Positions 8,450-16,833 of a stretch of DNA of 64,000 nt are shown here, in pieces. The stretch is taken from contig JAGXFY010000092.1 of the NCBI GenBank assembly GCA_024636985.1, positions 22,349 through 86,348 on the forward strand, read 5' to 3'. The translations under genes and the position numbers were made by a program. The DNA comes from Petrocella sp024636985. Lineage in GTDB: Bacteria; Bacillota; Clostridia; Lachnospirales; Vallitaleaceae. The notes under the pieces were generated by a model that worked only from the letters and a program-made list of their open reading frames with translations, was not told where the DNA came from and ran no database searches. Within the stretch, counting starts at the first letter, position 1; every line of letters starts with the position of its first letter.

Positions 8450-8684
8450 TTGTTCTCTAAGAAAGAGTAACTGTATAAATTATCCATAGAATAGAAGATA
8501 AAAGTGAATTTAATGTTTATAAATATATAAAAAGACATAAATTATGAAGTCAGTTCATATTATTCAACAAAAAAACAGGATAGTTGATTGTTGTTTTTAT
8601 TAAATAGCTATATAGTTTTTATAGTAGCTTAAACAAATCGAAACAAGAAAAAACAACAAAACATTTAAACTGGGAGGAAGTAAA

Positions 8685-9755
8685 ATGAAGAAGTTTTTAT
8701 CAATTTTAATGGCACTGGTTTTAATTCTATCACTAGCAGGTTGTGGGGCAAAAGAAGCACCTGTTGCTGAAACAACAACAGAAACACCAGCAACTGAAGA
8801 AACAACAACAGAAACACCAGCAACACCTGTAGAAAAAAAGGTAATCACAGTAAGTACAAAATTTGTTGATAATGAGCAAACAGCTATTTCTTTAGTTAAA
8901 GTTGTCGATGCAATCAATGAAAGAAGTGGTGGTTCACTTGAATTACAACTCTTTACGAATGGTGTGTTACCAATCGGTAAAGACGGTATGGAGCAAATCG
9001 TACAAGGGTCTGACTGGATTTTGGTCGACGGTGTAAACTTCCTTGGCGACTATGTGCCAGATTACAATGCAGTGACAGGCCCATTCTTATACAAAAACTT
9101 TGATGAGTATTTTGCAATGACTCAAACACCACTAGTACAAGAGATGAATCAGAAAATCGAAGATGAGTATGGTATAAAAGTACTTTCATTGGACTGGGTA
9201 TTTGGTTTTAGAAGCATGATGACAAAAACACCAATAACAAAACCAGAAGATATGAAGGGTCTGAACATTCGTGTTCCCACCAGCCAGTTGTATACATATA
9301 CCATTGAAGCAATGGGTGGAAATCCAGTAGCAATGCCTTATCCTGATACTTATGCAGCGATTCAACAAGGCGTTCTTGACGGTATTGAAGGTTCAATCAT
9401 GACATACTACGGAACTAAACAATATGAAAACGTTAAAGAATACTCTTTAACCAATCATTTATTAGGTGTTTCAGCGGTTTCAATTTCAACAAAGCTCTGG
9501 GATAAATTAACAGAAGAAGAACAAACAATCCTTACAGAAGAATTTGAAAAAGGTATGCAAGATAATTTAGATGAAACCGTTAAAGCAGAAGGTGAAATGG
9601 CTGAACTTCTAAAAGCTGAAGGTGTAACTTTCCATGAAGTAGATTCAGATGCATTTCAAAAAGCAGCAGCACCTGTATATACAAAATTTGAAAACTGGAC
9701 GCCAGGCATCTATGAATCCATACTTGCTGAACTAGAAAAAATTAAAGCAAATTAA
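8685..9755 (+). CDS. dctP: TRAP transporter substrate-binding lipoprotein (DctP family)
   Basis: 356 residues. The signal peptide ends in a lipobox, LAGC, with Cys20 as the lipid anchor, so the protein sits outside the membrane. A Thr/Glu/Pro linker (about 27-52) contains a near-exact internal duplication of ETTTETPAT. The solute-binding domain follows, with the DctP signature region GFRSMMTKTPITKPEDMKGLNIRVP containing the Arg that usually pairs with a substrate carboxylate, and MPYPDTYAAIQQGVLDGIE. GGGAGG precedes the ATG. First gene of dctPQM. A C4-dicarboxylate or sugar acid is likely, but the substrate is unknown. Confidence 0.93.
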   Translation: MKKFLSILMALVLILSLAGCGAKEAPVAETTTETPATEETTTETPATPVEKKVITVSTKFVDNEQTAISLVKVVDAINERSGGSLELQLFTNGVLPIGKDGMEQIVQGSDWILVDGVNFLGDYVPDYNAVTGPFLYKNFDEYFAMTQTPLVQEMNQKIEDEYGIKVLSLDWVFGFRSMMTKTPITKPEDMKGLNIRVPTSQLYTYTIEAMGGNPVAMPYPDTYAAIQQGVLDGIEGSIMTYYGTKQYENVKEYSLTNHLLGVSAVSISTKLWDKLTEEEQTILTEEFEKGMQDNLDETVKAEGEMAELLKAEGVTFHEVDSDAFQKAAAPVYTKFENWTPGIYESILAELEKIKAN

Positions 9756-9810
9756 TAATAATAAATCAGTAATAATAAATTAGTAATAGTTTTAATCTTT
9801 AACTTTATAG

Positions 9811-9838
9811 CGTTCCTCCTATAGCGATAGGAGGAACG
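9811..9838 (+). promoter_or_regulatory. Intercistronic hairpin between dctP and dctQ
   Basis: Perfect 12-bp stem CGTTCCTCCTAT/ATAGGAGGAACG with a 4-base AGCG loop and no clear T run. Such a structure after a binding-protein gene usually protects the dctP message or lowers read-through into the membrane genes. Confidence 0.65.
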
Positions 9839-9882
9839 TTATTAAGGTCTAAAGATGAAAAAGAATAAAATAGGAGGTCACA

Positions 9883-10446
9883 ATGAATAAACATTTAAGG
9901 CATATTGGTGTACATTTTGAGCTATATTTAGGATCTATATTCTTATCGATCACATCGGTTCTTGTTATCATGAACGTTATTACAAGGTATTTCATACAGG
10001 TTACCTTTACATGGACAGAAGAAGTTGCAGTTGGATGCTTTGTATGGACAATTTTCTTGGGATTAGCCAATGCATATAAAACCAAAGGGCTAATCGGTGT
10101 GGAAGTTCTTACGAATTTGGTACCCGAAAAAGGAAAAGCGGCGGTTGTGTTCATGACTTCAATTATTGTAACAATACTATCTAGTACGATGTTTTACTAC
10201 AGTATTCTATATTTTCAAGGCTCCACAAAGGTTACAGCTGCTCTTGAGGTATCATACAAATATATTTATGCCTCAATTATTATGTCTTTTGGTTTGATTT
10301 CGATTTACTCCATTTATTTCTTGATACAAAGTTTTAGAAAGATGTTTATTGATCATGACATTAATCTAGACATTGAAGATGACTTAGATGAGCATTTATT
10401 AAAAGAACAGTTAGAACAGCTCAAAGACCATAAGGAGGGCAATTAA
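9883..10446 (+). CDS. dctQ: TRAP transporter small permease (DctQ family)
   Basis: 187 residues with four predicted membrane segments (about 17-38, 54-72, 88-110 and 128-150) and the WTEEVAVGCFVWTIFLGLA motif typical of DctQ. The C-terminal tail of about 35 residues is highly acidic and cytoplasmic. It pairs with DctM to form the Na+-driven permease. TAGGAGG precedes the start; the stop is 2 bases before dctM. Confidence 0.93.
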   Translation: MNKHLRHIGVHFELYLGSIFLSITSVLVIMNVITRYFIQVTFTWTEEVAVGCFVWTIFLGLANAYKTKGLIGVEVLTNLVPEKGKAAVVFMTSIIVTILSSTMFYYSILYFQGSTKVTAALEVSYKYIYASIIMSFGLISIYSIYFLIQSFRKMFIDHDINLDIEDDLDEHLLKEQLEQLKDHKEGN

Positions 10447-10448
10447 TT

Positions 10449-11735
10449 ATGGAAGCTTTATTACCGATAGGCGTATTATTTATCTTATTTTTTCTTAATA
10501 TTCCCATAGCCTTTGCACTTATGGGTGCATCCCTGTTTTACTTTGTTTTTATTAATACATCGATGCCCATACAAATGGTAGTTCAGCAATTTGTAACTGC
10601 TGTTGAATCCTTCCCATACTTAGCCGTACCATTTTTTATCATGGTAGGGTCTGTAATGAATCATTCTGGAATCAGTAAGGCACTCATGGACTTTGCCGAT
10701 GTATTGGTCGGTCATACAAAAGGTGGCTTAGCTCAAGTCAATGTACTACTTAGTGCGTTGATGGGTGGTATCTCCGGTTCTGCTAACGCCGATGCAGCCA
10801 TGCAATCCAAGATTCTTGTCCCAGAAATGGAAAGAAAAGGATTTTCAAAGCCGTTCTCAGCAGCAATTACAGCAGCTTCCTCTGCAATCAGTCCGGTAAT
10901 TCCACCGGGAACCAATCTTATTCTATACGCATTAATTGCTAATGTATCAGTAGGTAGCATGTTCTTAGCGGCCTATATGCCGGGAATTCTAATGGCGATT
11001 GCACTTATGATTACTGTACATATTATCTCAGTCAGAAGAAACTACCAACCCAGTCGTGATAAAATGTCTTCTCCAAAGGCTATTTTTAAACAATTCATAG
11101 TTTCTATCTGGGCATTATTTATTCCTTTTGCCATTATTATGGGTATGCGTTTTGGTATCTTTACACCGACGGAAGCTGGTGGTATTGCGGTGGTGTTTGC
11201 TGCAATCGTTGGATTCTTTGTCTATAAAAAATTGAAAATTCACCATATACCGTTGATTTTAATGGATACTGTTAAAAGTACCGGTGCGGTTATGGCGATT
11301 ATTGCCAGTGCCAAAGTATTTGGTTACTATTTAACTTTAGAAAGAATCCCACAGATGATCACGGAATTCTTGGTTAATATGACGGACAGTCCTTTTGTTT
11401 TATTAATTGTTATTAATGTGTTATTACTCTTTATTGGCATGTTCATTGAAGGTGGAGCTGCTCTTGTAATCCTTGCACCACTACTTGTACCAGCGGTTAA
11501 GATGTTCGGCGTTGATCCGATTCACTTTGGTATGATTTTCATTGTTAATATCATGATTGGTGGCTTAACACCGCCTTTTGGCTCTATGATGTTTACAGTA
11601 TGTTCTATCGTAAATGTAAAACTAGAAGACTTTATCAAGGAAGTATGGCCATTCATATTAGCTCTCCTTGCAGTACTTCTACTAATAACTTATTCAGAAA
11701 GTGCTGCACTATTTACACTAAATCTATTTAGTTAA
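10449..11735 (+). CDS. dctM: TRAP transporter large permease (DctM family)
   Basis: 428 residues with about 12 hydrophobic segments, the usual DctM length. Family features are FPYLAVPFFIMVGSVMNHSGI, GGISGSANADAAMQSKIL, the discontinuous-helix region SAISPVIPPGTNLILY, and the C-terminal MIGGLTPPFGSMMF. It carries the Na+-coupled transport path and receives substrate from DctP. The AAGGAGG site lies at the dctQ end. Confidence 0.95.
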   Translation: MEALLPIGVLFILFFLNIPIAFALMGASLFYFVFINTSMPIQMVVQQFVTAVESFPYLAVPFFIMVGSVMNHSGISKALMDFADVLVGHTKGGLAQVNVLLSALMGGISGSANADAAMQSKILVPEMERKGFSKPFSAAITAASSAISPVIPPGTNLILYALIANVSVGSMFLAAYMPGILMAIALMITVHIISVRRNYQPSRDKMSSPKAIFKQFIVSIWALFIPFAIIMGMRFGIFTPTEAGGIAVVFAAIVGFFVYKKLKIHHIPLILMDTVKSTGAVMAIIASAKVFGYYLTLERIPQMITEFLVNMTDSPFVLLIVINVLLLFIGMFIEGGAALVILAPLLVPAVKMFGVDPIHFGMIFIVNIMIGGLTPPFGSMMFTVCSIVNVKLEDFIKEVWPFILALLAVLLLITYSESAALFTLNLFS

Positions 11736-11736
11736 A

Positions 11737-11926
11737 ACTTAATTTTCCCACTTAGGATTACTTAGCGATGGTAATCCACAAGTTAAAGATGAAAAGGATT
11801 TTTCATCTGCGGTGGATTAGGCGAAGGCAAGAGCTTAGAAATCCTGTGGGAAAATTAAGTTAAGTAGATGATACCCACTAGGATTACTTAGCGATGGTAA
11901 TCCACAAGTTAAAGATGAAAAGGATT
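11737..11926 (+). repeat. Structured intergenic duplication after dctM
   Basis: A 53-bp unit (11747-11800 and 11874-11926) is repeated with one base missing in the second copy. Inside each unit GGATTAC pairs with GTAATCC. In copy 1, AGATGAAAA also pairs with TTTTCATCT. A 16-bp inverted pair, AACTTAATTTTCCCAC at about 11736 and its complement at 11847-11862, encloses copy 1. Copy 2 runs directly into the AGGAGG of the next gene. No T run is seen. Confidence 0.8.
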
Positions 11927-11939
11927 AGGAGGCCTGATA

Positions 11940-12731
11940 TTGAACACATTAAAAGAAAAAACAGTCTATTTACTGGATATGGATGGCACGATCTTTCTAG
12001 GTGAAGAGTTGATTGAAGGTTCGAAAGAGTTTTTGGCGAGGATTAAAAGTGAGGGAAAAAGATATATCTTCCTTACAAACAATTCTTCGAAAAATAAAAG
12101 TGCCTATGTAGATAAGTTGACCCGTTTAGGCCTTCACGTAGCAGAAGAAGAGGTTTTCACATCTGGAGAAGCAACAACTATATATCTTAAGAAATATAAA
12201 GAGGGTGCAAAAGTTTTTTTACTAGGTACAAAATCATTGGAAGAAGAATTTGAAAAAGCCGGATTCACTTTGGTGAAAGAAAGAAATCAAGAAGTGGATT
12301 ATGTTGTTCTTGGATTTGACACGACTTTAACCTATGAAAAGCTCTGGATTGCCTGTGAATACATATCAGAAGGTGCTACATACATTGCCACTCATCCGGA
12401 CTTTAATTGTCCTCTGCCTAATAATAAATATATGCCGGATGCCGGTGCAATGGCTGCATTGATTGAAGCCTCTACGGGTAAGCGACCGAAGGTCATGGGA
12501 AAGCCCAATAAGGAAGTTGTGGAAAGTATTGCATTAAAATATGGTCTGAATAAAGCAGATATGATTATGGTTGGTGATCGTCTTTATACAGATATCAAAA
12601 CAGGCATCAATGCAGGGATTACAACGGTATTGGTATATTCAGGAGAAACAAAAAAAGCGGACTACCAAAACAGTGAAACAAGAGCAAGTTTCTCCTTTGA
12701 TTCTGTTAAAGATATGATTGGTTTGTTATAA
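11940..12731 (+). CDS. HAD-IIA hydrolase, NagD/AraL type sugar-phosphatase
   Basis: 263 residues starting at TTG with AGGAGG eight bases upstream. HAD motif I is DMDGT with Asp13 and Asp15, motif II TNNSS, motif III includes KPNKE, and motif IV is VGDRLYTDIKTG. The C2a cap between motifs II and III (about 80-180) marks the NagD/p-nitrophenylphosphatase group. These enzymes remove phosphate from sugar phosphates or nucleotides, often as clean-up. The substrate is not predictable. The gene lies behind the TRAP genes and may share their transcript. Confidence 0.88.
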   Translation: MNTLKEKTVYLLDMDGTIFLGEELIEGSKEFLARIKSEGKRYIFLTNNSSKNKSAYVDKLTRLGLHVAEEEVFTSGEATTIYLKKYKEGAKVFLLGTKSLEEEFEKAGFTLVKERNQEVDYVVLGFDTTLTYEKLWIACEYISEGATYIATHPDFNCPLPNNKYMPDAGAMAALIEASTGKRPKVMGKPNKEVVESIALKYGLNKADMIMVGDRLYTDIKTGINAGITTVLVYSGETKKADYQNSETRASFSFDSVKDMIGLL

Positions 12732-12762
12732 CATCATTTAAACTTATATATAGCTTGCTACA

Positions 12763-12807
12763 ATAAATCACCTTAAGTAAAACAGTATTTTACTTAAGGT
12801 GATTTAT
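12763..12807 (+). terminator. Bidirectional terminator after the HAD gene
   Basis: About 20-bp perfect stem with arms around AAATCACCTTAAGTAAAA and a 5-base CAGTA loop. It separates the HAD gene from the MarR promoter. Confidence 0.8.
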
Positions 12808-12820
12808 GTTTCTAAATGAA

Positions 12821-12849
12821 TTGACAGATGATGGAAGATTCGATATACT
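12821..12849 (+). promoter_or_regulatory. Sigma-A promoter of the MarR gene
   Basis: TTGACA, 17 bases, TATACT: a near-consensus promoter. Transcription should start near 12856, which rules out the in-frame TTG at 12850 as a start codon. Confidence 0.85.
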
Positions 12850-12862
12850 TTGATTATCAAAG
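12848..12862 (+). promoter_or_regulatory. Candidate MarR operator
   Basis: Perfect 15-bp palindrome CTTTGATTATCAAAG overlapping the end of the -10 box and the transcription start. Autorepression by the MarR protein encoded just downstream is the likely use. Confidence 0.6.
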
Positions 12863-12879
12863 TAAAGTTGGTGAGCGCA

Positions 12880-13326
12880 TTGAATGAAGCCTATGATGCA
12901 CTAAATGATCTATTGGTTAAGTTGTTTAATAATATACTTACATATGAAGAAAAAGCCTTAATAACAGATGATTTTAAGGATATATCCTTAAATGATATGC
13001 ATGTTATCGAAATGATTGGTCTGAGTCAGAAAAAAAATATGTCTTCAATAGCCAAATCACTGGAAGTTACAGTTGGTACACTGACCATTGCAATCAACAA
13101 TCTTGTGAAAAAAGGTTATGTCAAGAGGATGCGTTCGGCGAAAGATCGACGCGTAGTTCTGGTGTCTTTGACAGAAAAAGGTATGCATGCGTACAAGCAT
13201 CATGAAGTCTTTCATGATGAGATGATTAAGGCCATCATGAAACGTCTTGAAGGTGAACAACTGGATGTTCTGGTCAAGGCACTAAATAGTGTGCAAGAAT
13301 TTTTCAGTGCAAATAAAGAGTCTTAA
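12880..13326 (+). CDS. MarR-family transcriptional regulator
   Basis: About 148 residues. The winged helix is clear: MSSIAKSLEVTVGTLTIAINNLVKKGYVKRMRSAKDRRVVLVSLTEKG (recognition helix then the DxRR wing). Flanking helices form the dimer interface. The start is uncertain: TTG at 12880 has GGTGAG five bases upstream, GTG at 12871 lacks a good site, and starts further upstream fall before the expected mRNA 5' end. It is monocistronic with its own palindrome-containing promoter. The ligand is unknown. It most resembles MarR proteins next to fatty-acid genes (FabT type), but no such genes are here. Confidence 0.85.
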   Translation: MNEAYDALNDLLVKLFNNILTYEEKALITDDFKDISLNDMHVIEMIGLSQKKNMSSIAKSLEVTVGTLTIAINNLVKKGYVKRMRSAKDRRVVLVSLTEKGMHAYKHHEVFHDEMIKAIMKRLEGEQLDVLVKALNSVQEFFSANKES

Positions 13327-13374
13327 TCTACAAGGATTCAAAAATGTAGAATAGAGCAGAAAAACATATATAAT

Positions 13375-13406
13375 AAAGGGACTGCACTCGTGGCAATCCC
13401 TTTTTT
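13375..13406 (+). terminator. Terminator of the MarR gene
   Basis: Stem AAAGGGA/TCCCTTT with an inner TGC/GCA pairing and six T. A dispersed repeat begins directly at its T run. Confidence 0.75.
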
Positions 13407-13464
13407 GTACTTCTCTAGGAAATTATATGCTATGTTAATGCGTTGAAGCGTCGCCTCTTTGTTC
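13405..13464 (+). repeat. Dispersed repeat family B, copy near 13.4 kb
   Basis: TTCTCTAGGAAA, then ATGTTAATGCGTTGAAGC, then GTCGCCTCTTTGTTC, matching 28690-28745 over almost its full length. It lies between the convergent MarR and flotillin genes. Confidence 0.75.
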
Positions 13465-13479
13465 AGATTCTATTGTATT

Positions 13480-14895
13480 CTATTCTTCGTTAGCTGGAGC
13501 CTTGGGTACTTCAGGTTCATCCACATCCACTGGAGAATCACCTTGTTTGGTTCCAAGATAGCTTGGTAGGTCCATGCCGGCCATATCAAACATTTCTTGC
13601 ATAGGTGGTATGGATTTCATCAGGCCGGAGAGAAAACCTGCTGTTGATGATTTTTCACCATTACCTGCGTTAGCACCACTGTCCCAAACAGTAACTTTAT
13701 CAATTTTGATATTTTTAATAGCTTCCACTTGTGTTTTAACGAGATCTTCAATCTTATCAGCAAGGATAAGTTTGATGGCTGAATTTGGATCACCGGCAGC
13801 TTTGACAAGCTTCTCATATCCGTTGGCTTGCTTAGTAAGAATCTCTTGAATACCGCGGGCTTGTGCATCCATTTTGAAGAAGGTTGCATCCGCTTCACCT
13901 TTTGCATGACGACGGGTTTGTTCTGCCATAGCTTCGGCAGCAATCTCTACGCGTGCTTTGTCAATCTCAGCTTCAACAAGTATATCAGCCTCTTTGGTTG
14001 CTTTTTCTCTTGCAGCTCTGGCTTTTTCGGCAGCTTCTTCAGCAGAGTAAGCTTCTTCAAGTGCTTTTGCATTCTGAACTTTTTCAGAAGCAGTTGCACG
14101 TCTTAGTGCTTCAGCCTCACGTTCTCTTCTTAAGGCATCGGAATTAGCAACAGTAACCTTAGCTTCATTTTCACCTTGAATGGCTAATGAATTGGCAGTG
14201 GCAACCTGAACACGTTCATCTTGTTGAGCTTGAGCTTGTCCGATAGATCCGTCTCTATTTTTTTCGGCAACGGATTTTTTGGCATCATTGATGGCTTTTG
14301 CAGCAGCTTCTTTACCAAGTGCTTCAATGTAACCGGATTCATCTTTAATGTCTGTAACGTTAACGTTAATCAACCTTAGACCGATTTTTTTGAGTTCGGA
14401 CTCCACATTGTTTGAGACAGCCGTTAAGAACTTATCTCTGTCCGTATTAATCTCTTCAATATCCATCGTTGCAACAACCAAACGTAGCTGACCAAAGATA
14501 ATATCTTTTGCCAGTTCTTCGATCTCTGCTTGCTTAAGGCCTAAAAGTCTTTCAGCAGCGTTTTGCATAATACCTGATTCTGTTGAAACACCAACTGTAA
14601 ATCTAGATGGCACATCAATTCTTATGTTCTGTTTACTAAGTGCATTTTTTAGATCGACACTAATAGATATGGGTGTCAAACTTAAAAATTCATAGCTTTG
14701 AATGATCGGCCAAATAAATGCGGCACCACCATGAATACATTTAGCACTTTTGTTGGCACCTGAAGCACCTTTACCAACTTTACCATACACAACCAGTATT
14801 CTGTCAGACGGGCACTTTTTGTACCTTGATAATAATGCCATTATCGTCATGAAGACCAGTATGACAAAAATTACTAAACCAATTAATATTTCCAT
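13480..14895 (-). CDS. Flotillin-like SPFH membrane scaffold protein (YuaG/FloT type)
   Basis: 471 residues. One N-terminal membrane segment (about 3-24) is followed by an SPFH/band-7 domain (about 30-210), then a long Ala/Glu/Lys-rich coiled coil (about 215-345) with flotillin EA repeats such as AEAIRR-like EREAEALRRA, and a C-terminal region with GMDLPSYLG. Flotillins organise fluid membrane domains and affect division, secretion and signalling. It follows the NfeD-like gene on the minus strand, as in Bacillus yuaF-floT. Confidence 0.92.
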   Translation of the reverse strand: MEILIGLVIFVILVFMTIMALLSRYKKCPSDRILVVYGKVGKGASGANKSAKCIHGGAAFIWPIIQSYEFLSLTPISISVDLKNALSKQNIRIDVPSRFTVGVSTESGIMQNAAERLLGLKQAEIEELAKDIIFGQLRLVVATMDIEEINTDRDKFLTAVSNNVESELKKIGLRLINVNVTDIKDESGYIEALGKEAAAKAINDAKKSVAEKNRDGSIGQAQAQQDERVQVATANSLAIQGENEAKVTVANSDALRREREAEALRRATASEKVQNAKALEEAYSAEEAAEKARAAREKATKEADILVEAEIDKARVEIAAEAMAEQTRRHAKGEADATFFKMDAQARGIQEILTKQANGYEKLVKAAGDPNSAIKLILADKIEDLVKTQVEAIKNIKIDKVTVWDSGANAGNGEKSSTAGFLSGLMKSIPPMQEMFDMAGMDLPSYLGTKQGDSPVDVDEPEVPKAPANEE

Positions 14896-14940
14896 ATGCT
14901 CTCTCCTTTAATATGTTTTGACACAATGATGTGCCTTTAT

Positions 14941-15582
14941 TTATTTTAAACGCTCAACCACCATGGTTGTCGCATTTAACATATCCACAATAAGAATGGT
15001 TTCACCGGTGCTAATGGCTTCTTTTTCTTCAGTGATGGCATCGACTTCAACCAAGCGTTCTTGAAGCATGAGTTGAATTTTGCCTTGCCCTTTTTTATTA
15101 CCTGGAATTGGTATGTAAACTTGTGCCTCTTTGCCGATCGCCAGTCTGTAATTCAAATTGCCACTGGATTGAAGTTTTGCTATACCATAAAACAGTAATG
15201 CAATAACAAACATACTAAACAAGCCGGCCGCGAGCGCCAGTAGTAAGGTGATAGCAAAATGCACAGAAGTACTTGCAAAAGCAGCGCCAATCCAACCAAA
15301 CATGGTAGCAAAGGCAATTAACCCTCTAAAGGTTACAAAACGAAAATCAGCCATCCCACTTAAGGATTCAAAATCTCCACCCGGACCTGAATCCAAATCC
15401 ATGTCAAACTCAGAAACAGCATCACCGCCGAAATCCATATCCCCATCTAAATCCATATCTGTATCCAGACCGAATCCAATCAGTGTTAGAATGGATTGTA
15501 TAATGAGTATAACAGTAGAAGGTATTGCGATAAAATAGAAAAATCTTTGTAATGAATTAAGTTGTTCCCACCAATCTGACAC
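14941..15582 (-). CDS. NfeD-like membrane protein (YuaF type)
   Basis: 213 residues from a GTG at 15582 with AGGGGG seven bases upstream; an ATG at 15618 is before that site and less likely. Membrane segments lie at about 13-35, 82-105 and 110-135. An acidic Asp/Gly-rich stretch (about 38-65: DTDMDLDGDMDFGG) lies between the first two. The C-terminal 70 residues form the OB-like NfeD soluble domain (GKEAQVYIPIPG, GETILIVDM). Proteins of this class partner with flotillins. It is the first gene of a two-gene operon with the flotillin. Confidence 0.88.
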   Translation of the reverse strand: MSDWWEQLNSLQRFFYFIAIPSTVILIIQSILTLIGFGLDTDMDLDGDMDFGGDAVSEFDMDLDSGPGGDFESLSGMADFRFVTFRGLIAFATMFGWIGAAFASTSVHFAITLLLALAAGLFSMFVIALLFYGIAKLQSSGNLNYRLAIGKEAQVYIPIPGNKKGQGKIQLMLQERLVEVDAITEEKEAISTGETILIVDMLNATTMVVERLK

Positions 15583-15626
15583 AAGACATCCCCCTCTCAT
15601 AACATAAGTAAATATCATTTACTATT

Positions 15627-15655
15627 ATTGTATACGTTTGCAAATATAATGTCAA
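15627..15655 (-). promoter_or_regulatory. Sigma-A promoter of the nfeD-flotillin operon
   Basis: On the minus strand TTGACA, 17 bases, TACAAT. Its position, about 45 bases before the GTG at 15582, supports that start. Confidence 0.8.
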
Positions 15656-15723
15656 GCAAAGGTTTTTATTGCCAAATACAGGGTATAATGGTACACTAAA
15701 AGTAAATTAGATTTACATAGTTA

Positions 15724-15762
15724 GGTAAAGTATCGAAACTATATAGTTTTGAGCCTTTAACC
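15724..15762 (+). repeat. Dispersed palindrome family A, short form
   Basis: Near-perfect 39-bp palindrome with arms GGTAAAGTATCGAAACTATA and its near complement ending TTGAGCCTTTAACC. It lies 30 bases before the start of the XRE-TPR gene, downstream of a TATAAT at 15684, so it is probably transcribed as a leader hairpin. Confidence 0.75.
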
Positions 15763-15791
15763 ATACGTAATATTTTGAAGGAGGTGACCAG

Positions 15792-16706
15792 ATGAAGGAC
15801 ATGACACTAGGACAAAAAATCCGTGAAATCAGACTACATTTACAAATGACACAAAAGGAGCTTGCCGGTGATTTTATTACCCGAAATATGCTGAGTCAGA
15901 TAGAGAACGATCAAGCCACGCCATCCATGAAGACAATGGAGTATTTGGCCAAACAATTGGGAAAATCAGTGGGTTATTTTATGGACGAGAATCACAAAGA
16001 CTTAAGCTTGTCTAATATTATTGTAGAACTTATGGCTTTAAATGAAGCCAAGGACTATGTAGCTAGTGTAAAGCTTATTGAACAACAATCGATCCATAAT
16101 CCTATAGTAATGCGTAGCAAAATGATGATGGATTTATATATGAACAGTTACATGTATTTAGGGAATCAATATATGACTGAAGGGGATAATGAGAAAGCCA
16201 AAGCAGCTTATGAAAAGATATTGAAATATGAGAATGAATTGCTTTTGGAATCAGATATATACCTATATAAAGTATATGCACAATTGGCTGAAGTCTGTGG
16301 CTACCTCCTGGATATTGAACTTGCCAAAACTTATCATAAAAAAAGCAAAGATTTGGTTAATAAGATTCTCGCAAGCCGAGAAGTACAAACGATGTACCTT
16401 AAGCTTATAGAAGCGGACTATGATGGCATCATTGAAGACAGTAGCAAAGTTGATGTTATTGACTATGACAACTATAGTTTGGCCAGATACAATCGGGTGC
16501 TTGGTTCTGCCTTTTTAAATAAAGGAGAATATGAAAAAGCCATTGTTTATCTTGAAAAAGCGATTGAGATTTACAGTGATGAGACCTGCTATACGATTGT
16601 ATCCATGATCTATGAAGAATTAAGTAAGTGCTATTTTGAACTTGGAGACTATAAGAAAGCGTATGATTTTCTACAAAAAGCCCAGTCCAAGAAGATTGCC
16701 CATTGA
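15792..16706 (+). CDS. XRE-family regulator with TPR domain
   Basis: 304 residues. An N-terminal Cro/C1-type helix-turn-helix (about 6-65: IREIRLHLQMTQKELAGDFITRNMLSQIEND) is joined to TPR-like helical repeats (about 75-300; the clearest are NKGEYEKAIVYLEKAIEIY and ELGDYKKAYDFLQKAQ). This architecture is that of the RRNPP group (PlcR, Rgg, NprR), where TPRs bind a short signalling peptide. No obvious secreted pre-peptide gene was found next to it. GGAGGTG precedes the ATG. Single gene; targets unknown. Confidence 0.88.
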   Translation: MKDMTLGQKIREIRLHLQMTQKELAGDFITRNMLSQIENDQATPSMKTMEYLAKQLGKSVGYFMDENHKDLSLSNIIVELMALNEAKDYVASVKLIEQQSIHNPIVMRSKMMMDLYMNSYMYLGNQYMTEGDNEKAKAAYEKILKYENELLLESDIYLYKVYAQLAEVCGYLLDIELAKTYHKKSKDLVNKILASREVQTMYLKLIEADYDGIIEDSSKVDVIDYDNYSLARYNRVLGSAFLNKGEYEKAIVYLEKAIEIYSDETCYTIVSMIYEELSKCYFELGDYKKAYDFLQKAQSKKIAH

Positions 16707-16724
16707 CTCTAGGGCTTTGAAACC

Positions 16725-16753
16725 TTGCTTTTTAGAGTCGTTACATATATAAT
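16725..16753 (+). promoter_or_regulatory. Sigma-A promoter of metG
   Basis: TTGCTT, 17 bases, TATAAT. The leader of about 70 bases contains an inverted repeat (AAATGACA at 16764 and TGTCATTT at about 16804) that can fold just before the ribosome binding site. Confidence 0.6.
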
Positions 16754-16833
16754 GGGGATAGAAAAATGACATGTTTAAACTTAGATATGATGTATTAATC
16801 ATGTGTCATTTAATAAATATTGGAGGAACCTTG

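Noticed and set aside
8600..8917. Ser/Val-rich frame on the minus strand over the dctP start
   Set aside because: It is the complement of the dctP signal and Thr-rich linker; repeats there make a long empty frame.
12850..12870. Upstream TTG start for the MarR gene
   Set aside because: It lies inside the promoter/operator, before the expected transcription start.
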